From: Mycoplasma procyoni | Lineage (GTDB): Bacteria > Bacillota_I > Bacilli_A > Mycoplasmatales > Metamycoplasmataceae | Assembly: GCF_017052595.1 (NCBI RefSeq) | Contig: NZ_JAFIDB010000005.1 | Location: 31,520 to 95,519 of the forward strand | Direction: 5' to 3' | Length of the DNA stretch: 64,000 bases | In this document: one piece after another, positions 55,283 through 64,000 of the stretch | Layout: the number at the start of each line of letters is the position of its first letter | Numbering within the stretch: the stretch's first letter is position 1 | Notes under the pieces: generated by a model | The model's input: the letters and a program-made list of their open reading frames with translations, nothing else | What the model was told of the DNA's origin: nothing | The model's database searches: none | Position numbers and translations under genes: made by a program

Positions 55283-55846
55283 ATGCGGAAAAAACTAGTA
55301 CAAATCCTGTATATTTTCCTAAGTTTAGTCTTTTTCAGTTCTTGTTCAGTGTCAAAAACTCATGAGCAAAAGACAATAAATGCAAGTGTGATTTCTGTTT
55401 ATGATGGTGATACCTTCACAACTTCAACAAAGAAAAGATTTAGAATTTTTGGTATTGACACTCCTGAAATAAAAGATCGCCAAGGAGTCGAAACAAAGGG
55501 TCAAACACATATTTTCGCAAAAAATGCAAGAGCATTTTTGTGAGATAAAATACTAAACAAAAAAGTAAATATAGTTCCAATAACACACGACAAATACGGA
55601 AGAAACGTTTCTAAAATCTTAATTGACAATGAAGATGTAGGTTTAGAAGTTTTAAAAAACGGATTAGCAATTGTGAGGTATATTTCAGAAGACAGAAAAT
55701 CTCCTTTTTACACAAATGATAGAGAATACTACAAAAAACTTTTAGATGCTTCATTCTATGCTCAAGTAAATAAAAAAGGATTTTGAAAAGAATATAGTTC
55801 TTTAGATGAAATTGAAGAAAAGCTATACAAAAATAGTGCCAATTAA
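55283..55846 (+). CDS. Thermonuclease-family lipoprotein nuclease
   Basis: A 187-residue staphylococcal-nuclease-like protein with a lipobox cysteine at residue 21 (FFSSC). Conserved SNase features are VISVYDGDTFTT, RFRIFGIDTPEIKD and a later DKYGRNVSKILI with GLEVLKNGLAIV. Mycoplasma membrane nucleases such as MnuA degrade host DNA for nucleotide uptake. I chose the ATG at 55283 over an in-frame TTG at 55271 because it begins the basic signal-peptide region. The gene begins 17 bases after fba. One UGA near residue 91 is tryptophan. Confidence 0.88.
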
Positions 55847-55858
55847 GCACTATTTTTG
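55829..55858. terminator. Terminator overlapping the ends of the nuclease and lipoprotein genes
   Basis: An 11-base perfect stem AAAAATAGTGC / GCACTATTTTT surrounds the nuclease stop codon. The convergent lipoprotein stop (55850) lies within it. Confidence 0.85.
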
Positions 55859-56800
55859 TATATCACTAAATGCATATCTTAAAGGTTCGCCACCATAATT
55901 TTCTTTGAAAATATTGAAGCTAATGGCTGATTTACCTTGTGCAGTTCCTTGAGATTCTTTTTCTTGTGAGTATTTTTTAATATTAAAATAAGATTTTAGA
56001 TCTTCTGTTTTAATTCTTGAAAAGTTTTTAAAACGATCTAATCAAAGGGAAAATTGGATGTTTTGGGAAGTTAGTTTTTTATTTTCATCAAACCTTTTAG
56101 AAAGTTTGATTTCAAAAATGTAACCATCTTTGTTTAAAAGGTACGCTTTGTATTCTTGTGTATATTCTCCAAAATCATCAAACTCTAATTCTTCAGCACT
56201 TAAGTGTAAATTATCAACTTCTTTAAAAATAGAATAGTCAATAATTTCGTTTGTTGAAGGTTTGTAAAATAGAGGATGATCGATTAAGTTTGCTCTTGAA
56301 TTTTCTGTTAATTCTTCTTTAGTTCCATCAAAAAGGTTGGTTGTATCTGCAAGTTGCATAAAGACTATTTTTTGAATATTGAATAAAAAGAACAATCAAT
56401 TTTTGTTAGCAAAATCACTAACTCCATCTCGTGCTTTTTTGAAAGGAAGGGGTTTTGCAGGAGATCAAACAGGATCATCAGATTTGTTTTCGACAGTATT
56501 TCAGTAGTATAATCAGTTTTTTAGTTTGCTAAATTCTGTGTTAGAATCAATTTCTTTTTGTTCCTGAATAAATTTTTCTTTTTCATCTTTATTTTCATAA
56601 ATTAAGTTTAAAAAGTTATTTACAAACTCATTTGAAAGGAAGTTTTCTCAATTTCTTTCGTCTTTTTCTTCTTGTGTTTCTGTTTGAAACTTTTGAATTA
56701 CAGCACTTTGAGATTCTTGACTTTTAGAACAAGAAAAACTAAGAGCAGAAGCAGAAGTTAGAGCAACTAGACTCAAAAAGCTAGTTATCTTTTTGTTCAT
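55850..56800 (-). CDS. Aromatic-motif lipoprotein (single domain)
   Basis: A 316-residue lipoprotein with the lipobox cysteine at residue 24. It has a motif NKNWLFFLFNIQKI near residue 115, shared with the two halves of the upstream protein, and a C-terminal region with YKAYLLNKDGYIFEIKLS. I recall an NCBI family named aromatic motif membrane protein in mycoplasmas, and this fits, but no function is known. The start was chosen at MNKK because a GGAGACT ribosome site precedes it. It follows the larger relative by 13 bases on the same strand. Confidence 0.82.
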
Positions 56801-56813
56801 TTTTAGTCTCCTT

Positions 56814-58649
56814 TCAAATAAAGAGCATTTCTGCAGGAATTCCATAACCATATTTGTCAACTAATTCGTTTTCAAAGGCTTGATAGTGTGCATAACTATC
56901 GTGGAAAATTCCGTTGTGAATAATAGAAGTAATTGAAGCGATTGAAATAAATTTAGTTTTTGCTTTTCCAAAATAAATTGTTAAAGGAATGAACTCAACC
57001 TCATTTCCTTCTTTTTTGAGTGAAAGTCTTATATTGAAAATTTGATTATTCTTTTTGATATAAAAGTCTTTGTAAGAAGTGTTAATTAAAGAAGTGTCTC
57101 CTTCTTGAATTTGATTTAAGTAATTGTTTGAGAAATAAGTCACTTCATAGTAATCTGCATTTTCAACTTTGTCTAAATAAGCCTGTGAAGGTGCTAAAAG
57201 ATGTCCATCTTTGTCTGTTTTTTGCTTATCTGGAAGCAAGAATCAGTTGCTAAAAGTTGATTTAAATTTAACTAAATTATTTAAAACAAAATATCAGTTA
57301 TCTGAAACGAGTTTTTTGTATTCATTAAATAAACCAGATTTTCTAAAGTCTGTTGTGTCTGTGTTTATTTTTTTAGCAAAGTCAACAAATTGTTGTTGAA
57401 TTTTCTCTTTATTTTCTTCTTGAGATTTTACAAAAACATTGATTTTATCTTTATCTTTGTTAAAAATTTCATTTAAAAGAGTGTCGATAACTTTCTTTGT
57501 TTCAATTTCTTCGGGAGAAATTACTTTTTTGTAAATATCTAAGTTTGTATCAATAAATTTTTTGAAAATATCAGGGATATTATTGGTGTTTTGATCGGGG
57601 TTTGAGTTGCTTGTGTTTTGATTTTTGTGAGCTTCAATAACCGCTGGATCAACATTTCTAAACATGAATTTTTTAAGAGAATATTTTTCTTCAAGTTCCT
57701 TAAAAATATCATAATTTCAGTTTAAAAATGCTCATTCTTCCTTTGTATTGTAATTTATTGATGAGTATTTTTGTTCAATTTTTTTGTATTGCTCTTCTTT
57801 TTTCTTTTGAAGTTCTTCAGGACTAGATGGATTATCTTCATCTTCTTCAAGAGTGAGTTCTTCATCAAATTCTTCTTTTTCTGCTTTAATTTTTTGCTCA
57901 ACTTTTGTGTTTAAGTTTGCTTCAAACTCTTTAGCAAAGTTTTCAAGACTGAAGTTTTCAAGTTTGTTGATTTCAAAAAGATCGTGATCAAGTCTAAAGA
58001 CAAAAGAGTCGTCTTTGCGTGTAAATTTTTGTAATCTTACAACTTTATTTTTGTCAATTAAAAGGTAATATACAGCTTTTTTGACAAATTCAACGTCTTT
58101 ATCTGTTTCAGTTTTTATTACAAAAAAGTCACTTAAGTCACTGGAATTAAATTCTAAAATGTTATTCGATTCTTCGCTGAAGTAATCAGACTCGCTTTTG
58201 TCACCGAAATTATTTGCCTTAAATCCATTTAGAGGATAAGGGTAGTGGGCAAATTTTATAAACTTAAGATTTTTAAGAATTCAATATCAATTTTTGCTAA
58301 AGTCTTCATAAAAGATTTCTCTTCCTAAAGAAATGATTGGCTTATTTTGACTTCCAAGTCTGTCTAAGAAAATTGGGCGATTAGGGTTGTAAACACTAAG
58401 AGCAAATTTAAGTTCTTGGATATGAGAAAAATTTATATTTTCCTGTTGAAAAATATAATTATTTACTAAATTTTTATCATTATTAAAAGCATCATTTAGT
58501 AGCCCACTTATTTTTGCTTGTTGATAAAATTGATTCTTTGCCAAATTTTGATCAACAACTTTAGTTTCTTTTGCTTGAGCACAAGAAACTAAAGGTAATA
58601 AAGGAGCTGTAGATAAAAAAGACAGAGCAATTTTTGTTCGCTTTTTCAT
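56814..58649 (-). CDS. Aromatic-motif lipoprotein (double domain)
   Basis: A 611-residue lipoprotein with the lipobox cysteine at residue 23. The aromatic motif appears twice: SKNWYWILKNLKFIKF near residue 120 and SDNWYFVLNNLVKFKS near residue 328. Each is followed by a long segment ending in a strand-rich repeat, suggesting an internal duplication of the domain found singly in the next gene. A charged Glu/Lys region links the halves. Five or more UGAs are tryptophan. Promoter TATAAT lies at 58689-58694 on the minus strand, with transcription expected from about 58682. Confidence 0.83.
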
Positions 58650-58672
58650 TTATATTTCTTTCTACCAACAAT

Positions 58673-58767
58673 TTAGAATACTAAACAAATTATAATACAA
58701 AAGGGAAATAAAAAAATTCCTTTTAGGAATTTTAAGGTCTCCTGTATAAATAATTATAGTATTCTAA
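58673..58767. repeat. 11-base inverted repeat between the candidate sRNA and the lipoprotein leader
   Basis: TTAGAATACTA at 58673-58683 and its exact complement TAGTATTCTAA at 58757-58767 flank the terminator. In minus-strand transcripts the first arm is the 5' end of the lipoprotein mRNA and the second lies in the small RNA. Confidence 0.85.
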
Positions 58768-58820
58768 GTTGTTGTTGTTTGTTTTGTTGTTGTTTTTAAG
58801 TTTAATTATTTATACAAGCA
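58711..58820 (-). ncRNA. Candidate small RNA with AAC-repeat loop
   Basis: A minus-strand TATAAT at 58822-58827 would start a ~110-base RNA ending at the terminator 58711-58734 (AAAATTCC / GGAATTTT then T). The RNA begins with a 14-base perfect stem whose arms are 58803-58816 and 58743-58756, enclosing a ~46-base loop made of AAC/AAAC repeats. It contains UUAGAAUACUA, complementary to the 5' end of the next downstream lipoprotein mRNA. No ATG frame is present. Structure and target are inferred. Confidence 0.55.
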
Positions 58821-58857
58821 AATTATAGCACAATTTTTGATATAATAGAATATTAAT

Positions 58858-59688
58858 ATGAATAATATAAAAATACTAATAAAAAATAATGTAAGAATCT
58901 ATTTAAGTGATTTTAGTGAAGTGGTTCAAAAGAACATTGAAGTTCAAAAAACAAAGCCATTTCCTTCTTTAATTTTAGCTCACTCGATTGCTGCTTTTGG
59001 GGTTTTACCCTTTATGTTGCAAACAAAAGAAGGTAGAGTTACAGCTTACATAAAATCTAATGGTGCTGTTAAAAATATTTTAGTTGAAGCAAAAAGTTCT
59101 GGAGAAATTAGGGCGCTTTTAGGTGATTCTGACATTGAAACAGAAAAAGATGATCAAAACTTTGATGACATTCCTTTAATTTTAGGAATCGGAAACGAAG
59201 GAACGCTGAAAATTTCAAGAGAAATGGGTAGAAGTGGTACTTTTGGTGGTGAAGTTGAGCTAATGAAATCAGACATTATCACTGATCTAGCTTACTATTT
59301 TGAGGTTTCAGAACAGATCTACACAGCAATTAAAACAAGTGTAAAATTCTTAAATAAAGAAAAGGTTAAGCGTGCTTACTCTGTAATTTTTCAATTAATT
59401 CCAGGTTATACAGAAGAAGACATTGTGTGAATTGAAAACTTTTTAAAAGAAAATAACTTTGATGAACTGGGAATTGAAGAATACCAAAAAAGACTTGATG
59501 CAACTCTTGTTGGACAAAGAAGTGCTTTTTGAAAATGTTCTTGTGACAGAGAAAAAATTCTTGTTTCACTAAAGGCGCTGCCAAAAGAAGAAATAAACAA
59601 AATGCTTGAAGAAGATCAAAAAATTGAAGTTAGTTGTCATTTTTGTCTAACTAAATACACTTTTTATAAAGAAGACTTTAAGGAGTAA
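58858..59688 (+). CDS. hslO: Redox-regulated chaperone Hsp33
   Basis: A 276-residue Hsp33. The C-terminal zinc switch is intact: CSC near residue 223 and CHFC near residue 260, the four cysteines that release zinc on oxidation. The N-terminal domain shows the family's GEIRALLGD and GGEVELMKSDIITDLAYYFEVSEQ segments. It protects unfolded proteins under peroxide stress, sensible in a peroxide-producing cell. The ABC ATPase gene begins one base after it. TATAAT at 58840-58845. Confidence 0.95.
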
Positions 59689-59689
59689 A

Positions 59690-60514
59690 ATGGAACAAAA
59701 TAAAAAAGAAGTTTTAATTTCTTTAAAAAACATTACAAAAGTCTATGGACACAAAAAAGTTCTAGATAATTTTAATTTTGAAATTTATAAAGGCGACAGA
59801 ATTGCTTATTTAGGTGGAAATGGTTCAGGAAAAACAACAACTGTTGAAATAATGGCAAAGGTTAAAAAGCCGACTTCTGGAGAAGTTTATTGACACCCAA
59901 ATCTAAAGGTTGGAATTCAGTTTCAAGAATCAAAATACCCTGCTGGCGTGACTGTTCAGATGTTAATTAATTTCTATTTAGACAGTTTTGGAAGAGAAGG
60001 AATCACTCAAGAATATCTTGATGAAATGATTCAATTATTCAGACTTGATAAGCTACAAAAGAAAGAAGTTTATCAACTTTCAGGTGGTCAACAGCAAAGA
60101 ATTAACATCATGCTTTCTTTAATTCATAAACCAAATTTCTTAATTTTAGATGAATTATCAACAGGACTTGATATCAAAATCAGAAGAGAAGTTAGAGGTT
60201 ATATAATTAAATATTTAGACCAAAATCCAGATTGCTCCCTTATTTTAATTACCCACCACGTTTCAGAAGCTCTAAGAATGTGTAATAAAATTGTTATTTT
60301 AGACAAAGGGCAAATTTTTGAAAACGATACAATTGAAAATCTAGAGCAAAAATACGGAAAAATCGAACCTTGAATCGATAGATTTTTTGAAGAGATTTAT
60401 GCCAAAGAAAAAGAAGAAAAAGAAACCAAAAATACAGAAAATACGCAGCAAAAAGAAAATTTTAAGACTAAACTTAAAAGATTTTTCAAAAAAGATAAAG
60501 GAGAAAATAAGTAA
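59690..60514 (+). CDS. ABC transporter ATP-binding protein
   Basis: A 274-residue ATPase with Walker A GGNGSGKTT, signature LSGGQQQR, Walker B LILDELSTGLD and switch histidine in ITHHVSEA. The last ~40 residues are a Lys/Glu-rich tail. It pairs with the next membrane gene through a TAATG overlap. This two-gene arrangement resembles ABC-2-type export systems. The substrate is unknown. Confidence 0.93.
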
Positions 60515-61347
60515 TGAAAGCAGTTGTTAAATTAATTAATGCTTATTATTGAAAAGGCTTTTTTGGTCCTTTTTTTACAATTGTTTGACCACTCTTAATT
60601 TTTCTTCTTTTAGGAAACGTAACTTACTCAACAGCAATCGGAAACTTTAAAAAAGCAAACTTAAGTGATGAATTGATTCAACCTCAAATTTATGAACTAG
60701 CAAAACAAATAATAGTAGGGGTATTGGTTTCAACAATTATTTCAAATGGTTTGATCGGTTTTTCAACAGTGATTGTTGATTTTAAAAAATCAACCTTGAT
60801 CAAAAGGATTGGATCGGCAAACATTAACAAAACTATTTTCATGATTGCAACCTTAATTTATCAATTCATTTGAACACTATTTGTTATTTTATGAGTTCCA
60901 TTAGTAGGTTCTTTAATTCTTGGATTTAATAAATATTTAGACTTTTCAGTGGGATTTAACTTTGGATTAGTTGCAATTTTACCTTATATTTTCTTAACAT
61001 TTTTAGTTTCAGTTTCTTTAGGATTTTTAATTATTTCATTAGTAAAAAGTACAGTTGCAGCATCTTCGCTTGCTAATTTAATTTTCTTTCCAATTTCTTT
61101 CTTATCAGGAGGTCTTGGAACAGGAAAACCAGACTTAACATACGCTCCAATTTTAAAATATTTTAGTTATATAATTCCTACAAAATACTCAACAGATCAC
61201 TTATTTTCGGTTTTTTCAAACAACGGATATAGCTCGCTTTCAAATTTAGTTAACACAACAGAATTGATAGTTTATCCAATTGTTGCTATAATGATTTCAG
61301 TTACATTTTTATCAATAGCTGTTAAGAAATTTAAGTGAGGGGAATAG
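60514..61347 (+). CDS. ABC-2-type permease
   Basis: A 277-residue membrane protein with about six hydrophobic helices and the ABC-2 layout (a long first loop, then SFLSGGL...YIIPTKYSTDHLFSVF near the end). It partners the ATPase encoded just upstream. UGA codons are tryptophan. Its stop overlaps the cinA GTG start (TAGTG). Confidence 0.87.
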
Positions 61348-61745
61348 TGAAAACACTTTCTTCAGTTGAGTCTTTTACTGGCGGAGCATTTGCTGCTAAA
61401 ATTGTAAGAATTCCAGGAGCTTCAAAGTTTTTTAAAGGAGCTTTAGTGACTTATGCAAATGAAATTAAAGAAAAACTAGGTGTAGATACATCTGCTGGAG
61501 TTGTAAATTCTAAAATCGCTAGAGAGATGGCTCTTAAAGGAAAAGAATTTTTCAACACAGATTTTTGTGTTTCTTTTACAGGAAATGCTGGACCTGATGT
61601 TTTAGATAACAAGCCGGTTGGCAGAATTTATATTTCAATTAATGAAGAAGTTTTTGAATTTAATTTAAAAGGAAGTAGATCAGAGATAATCGATCAGGCT
61701 GTCAATATCGCTTTTGAAATGTTAATAACTCAAAATAAGCTGTAG
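61347..61745 (+). CDS. cinA: CinA C-terminal domain protein (nicotinamide-nucleotide amidase type)
   Basis: A 132-residue CinA-type protein. LSSVESFTGGAFAAKI, SKFFKGALVTYANEIKEKLGV, GNAGPD and GRIYISI match the deamidase domain, which converts NMN to nicotinate mononucleotide in other bacteria. I prefer the GTG at 61347, which has GAGGGG four bases upstream, over an in-frame GTG at 61335. It lies before recA, the common bacterial gene order. Confidence 0.88.
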   Translation: MKTLSSVESFTGGAFAAKIVRIPGASKFFKGALVTYANEIKEKLGVDTSAGVVNSKIAREMALKGKEFFNTDFCVSFTGNAGPDVLDNKPVGRIYISINEEVFEFNLKGSRSEIIDQAVNIAFEMLITQNKL

Positions 61746-61837
61746 GAAAAATTTAGGAAAGATTCTGTATTTTTTCCCAAATTTGTCCTTTTTAGGCCTA
61801 TTTTGGCAAAAAATTTCTATTCTAGAGCGGAGGACAA

Positions 61838-62845
61838 ATGAAAGAAGAACAAAACAAAACTACAGACCAAAAGAAATTAATCAAAGATGCTTTTGGTGAA
61901 ATCGAAAAAAAATTCGGTAAAGAAGCTATTATGCTTTTAGGAGAAAAACCAGCAGTTGATACTGAGGTTTTCTCATCTGGTTCAATTGCTATTGACCACG
62001 CTCTAGGAATACAAGGTTTTCCAAAAGGGAGAATTATAGAAATTTTTGGACCTGAATCTTCAGGTAAAACAACTATTACTCTTCACGCAATTGCTGAAGT
62101 TCAAAAACAAGGGGGTATTGCAGCATTTATTGATGCTGAACACTCAATCGATCCAACTTATGCAAAAAATCTCGGAATCAACATTGATAATCTAATTTTA
62201 TCTCAGCCAGATTCCGGAGAGCAAGCTTTAGAAATTGTTGACACACTTGTAAAAACAGGGGCAATTGATTTAATTGTTGTTGACTCAGTTGCTGCTTTAG
62301 TTCCTGAAGCTGAATTAAACGGAGAAATGAAAGACCAAGTTATTGGTGGTCAAGCTCGTTTAATGTCAAAGGCATTAAGAAAAATTACCGGATCTCTAAA
62401 CAAAAATGGAACAACAATTATTTTCATCAACCAAATTAGAGAAAAAGTTGGTGTAATTTTTGGAAATCCAGAAACAACCCCAGGGGGTAGAGCACTTAAG
62501 TTCTACTCATCAATCAGAATGGAAGTAAGAAAAGCTTCTCAACTCACAACAGGAAGTGATATCACAGGAAATCAAGTAAAAATCAAAGTTGTAAAAAACA
62601 AGCTTGCAATTCCATTCAAAACCGCTTTAGTGGAAATTATTTTCTCACAAGGTATTTCTAAATATGCTGAAATCGCCCAGCTTGCTGAAGATTTCGGAAT
62701 TATAGTTAAAAAAGGTGCATGATACTCTTATAATGGAGAAAATATTGCACAAGGAAAAACTAATTTAAGACTTTATTTAGAAAACCAACAATCATTTTTT
62801 GAAGAAATAAAAGCTAAAGTAATCGAAAAATTAAATGAAAATTAA
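61838..62845 (+). CDS. recA: RecA recombinase
   Basis: A 335-residue RecA for homologous recombination. Walker A is GPESSGKTT, Walker [16 protein letters not shown], and the DNA-binding loops and [30 protein letters not shown] are intact. The C-terminal domain is the usual length for mycoplasmas. A GGAGGA ribosome site precedes the ATG. A functional RecA makes recombination between the 5S repeats and in repeat tracts possible. Confidence 0.98.
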
Positions 62846-62878
62846 TTTTTAATTAAAAAAAAGTTTAAAATATAATTT

Positions 62879-63685
62879 ATGGAAAAAGAACTAGGTGTTT
62901 TATTTATAGGTGATGTTTTTGGGCAACCAGGAATAGATGCTGTCAAAAAACATTTACCAGAATTAAAACAAAAATATCAAATAGACTTAGTAATTGCTCA
63001 GGGAGAAAACACTTCAGGAAGAAAAGGTCTAAATTATGAAGATTACCAACAACTAAAAAATTCAGGGGTAAATGTTATAACTCTTGGAAATCATGTGTGA
63101 GCTAATCAAGATATCTTTAATTTTATAGAAAGTGCAGATGTTTTAAGACCATACAACGTCGATTCAGAAGACTACCCAGGTCATGGAACAAATGTATTTA
63201 ATATTAATAATATAAAAATAAGGGTAACTTCAATGCTAGGAAGGAATTTTAACAAACTAAATAATCCTTGAAAACAATCTGAAGCTGATTCGTTTTTCGA
63301 TGCATATGATGAAATTGAAAACTCAATCACAGATGATGAAGATTTTCATGTTATTGATTTCCATGCTGAAACAACTTCTGAAAAAAATGTTTTTGGACTA
63401 TATTTAGATGGAAAAGCTGATGCTCTAGTTGGAACTCATACTCATGTGCAAACCAATGATGCTAAAATTTTACCTGAAGGTCTATTATATATTACAGATG
63501 CAGGTATGACTGGGCCAGCTAATGCAGCAATCGGAGCTAACTTCCAAGAAGTTTATGAAAAAATGAGATACGATAAGCGTGTTAAGTTTGTAGTTTCTCA
63601 AAATCCTACGCAATTTAATGGTGTATATTTATTTTTATCAACTAATAAAAAACACCGAAAAATAGTACCTATAAATATATTTTAA
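62879..63685 (+). CDS. YmdB-family metallophosphodiesterase
   Basis: A 268-residue metallophosphoesterase of the TIGR00282/YmdB group, which hydrolyses cyclic nucleotides in characterised members. LFIGDVFGQPG, AQGENTSG, VITLGNHVW, VIDFHAETTSEK and GTHTHVQTND carry the metal ligands. One UGA follows the GNH motif. A TATAAT-like sequence at 62871-62876 lies too close to the ATG to be its own normal promoter, so it is probably read from recA or from another start. Confidence 0.94.
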
Positions 63686-63700
63686 TATTAAGTAATGAAC

Positions 63701-63726
63701 AAAAAGAGGAGCAATCCTCTTTTTTC
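63701..63726 (+). terminator. Terminator before the rRNA operon
   Basis: A ten-base stem AAAAAGAGGA / TCCTCTTTTT with GCAA loop, followed by T. Confidence 0.9.
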
Positions 63727-63747
63727 ATAAAAAAAATAAAAAATAAT

Positions 63748-63880
63748 TTGGTGTTTTTTTAAAAATAGTGTACAATAATTAAGCATTAATCACAGCAAAT
63801 AAAAAAAATTAAAAAAAGTTTTAGTTTTTTAAAAAAAGTTGTATAATGTTTAATGCACATCATAAACGATGTGGATAGAT
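63748..63880 (+). promoter_or_regulatory. Tandem rRNA promoters and leader hairpin
   Basis: P1 is TTGGTG (63748-63753) with TACAAT (63771-63776) at 17-base spacing. P2 is TATAAT at 63842-63847 with an extended-type TTG just upstream. A leader hairpin CACATC / GATGTG follows at about 63856-63873, a candidate RNase III processing stem. Confidence 0.7.
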
Positions 63881-63921
63881 CTTTCAAAACTAGATACAAA
63901 AACCATAATACATTCATAAAT

Positions 63922-64000
<79 letters not shown>

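Noticed and set aside
58743..58816. 14-base inverted repeat as ends of an insertion element
   Set aside because: Only about 46 bases lie between the arms and no transposase is present; a hairpin in a small transcript explains it better.
2391..62845. Apparent breaks in lplA, pgi, lysS, asnA, recA-region and other genes
   Set aside because: All are UGA codons that read as tryptophan in this lineage; the frames continue without shift and match full-length families.
62871..62879. TATAAT directly before the YmdB-like gene as its promoter
   Set aside because: The box ends two bases before the ATG, so transcription would start inside the gene. It may be chance or may need a different start.

Overview
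The window is an A+T-rich stretch of a mollicute chromosome. UGA must be read as tryptophan throughout: dozens of conserved proteins (glucose-6-phosphate isomerase, lysyl-tRNA synthetase, asparagine synthetase, RecA, SecE) are intact only with that code. Lipobox lipoproteins, a PTS ascorbate operon, DUF31 serine proteases and an MIB/MIP-like pair point to the Mycoplasma hominis group (Mycoplasmopsis). My guess of a M. synoviae / M. canis / M. cynos relative is weak. The last ~80 bases are the start of a 16S rRNA gene.

Layout. 1-7000: glycerol-3-phosphate oxidase start (-), a solitary Dcm-like cytosine-C5 methylase (+), a leaderless three-gene lipoate-ligase operon (-), a lipoprotein whose promoter carries an 18-T tract, then an S1-domain protein overlapping pgi. 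6.6-7.5 kb has no protein gene but holds two terminator-bounded candidate non-coding RNAs. 7.5-13.9 kb: a phosphotriesterase-like lactonase followed by ulaA-B-C-D-E-F (ascorbate-type PTS and pentose-phosphate entry enzymes) and a small unknown gene. 13.9-18.1 kb: pepA and trmB (-), then a zinc-metalloprotease-like lipoprotein and a DUF402 protein (+). 18.1-20.5 kb: a cytosine-C5 methylase and a putative restriction enzyme, each preceded by an identical 5S rRNA gene. 20.5-22.1 kb: dUTPase and rpmG-secE-nusG. 22.2-28.6 kb: a BMP-family lipoprotein with a repeat-rich, doubly frameshifted tail, and its nucleoside-type ABC transporter. 28.6-35.8 kb: lipoprotein, methyltransferase, tRNA-Arg, ftsH, lysS, HAD phosphatase.

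35.8-52.5 kb is the surface/virulence region. It holds a membrane-anchored DUF31 protease with a complete triad, a tandem paralogue that has lost the catalytic residues, NADH oxidase, a carbohydrate-binding-type lipoprotein next to a 1654-residue surface protease, and a divergent pair resembling mycoplasma immunoglobulin-binding protein (MIB) and immunoglobulin protease (MIP). 52.5-58.8 kb: asnA, an alpha/beta hydrolase, fba, a thermonuclease-like lipoprotein, two related lipoproteins with a repeated Asn-Trp aromatic motif, and a candidate small RNA complementary to the 5' end of the adjacent lipoprotein mRNA. 58.8-64 kb: Hsp33, a two-gene ABC transporter, cinA-recA, a YmdB-like phosphodiesterase, and the rRNA promoters with the 16S start.

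No CRISPR array, insertion sequence or prophage was seen. The less ordinary signals are the 5S-bracketed restriction-modification locus, the candidate antisense-type small RNA at 58.7 kb, the two small transcripts at 6.7-7.3 kb, the active/inactive protease pair, the poly-T promoter and the frameshifted repeat tail. Base counts, repeats and reading frames were read directly; family names come from remembered motifs and were not searched.
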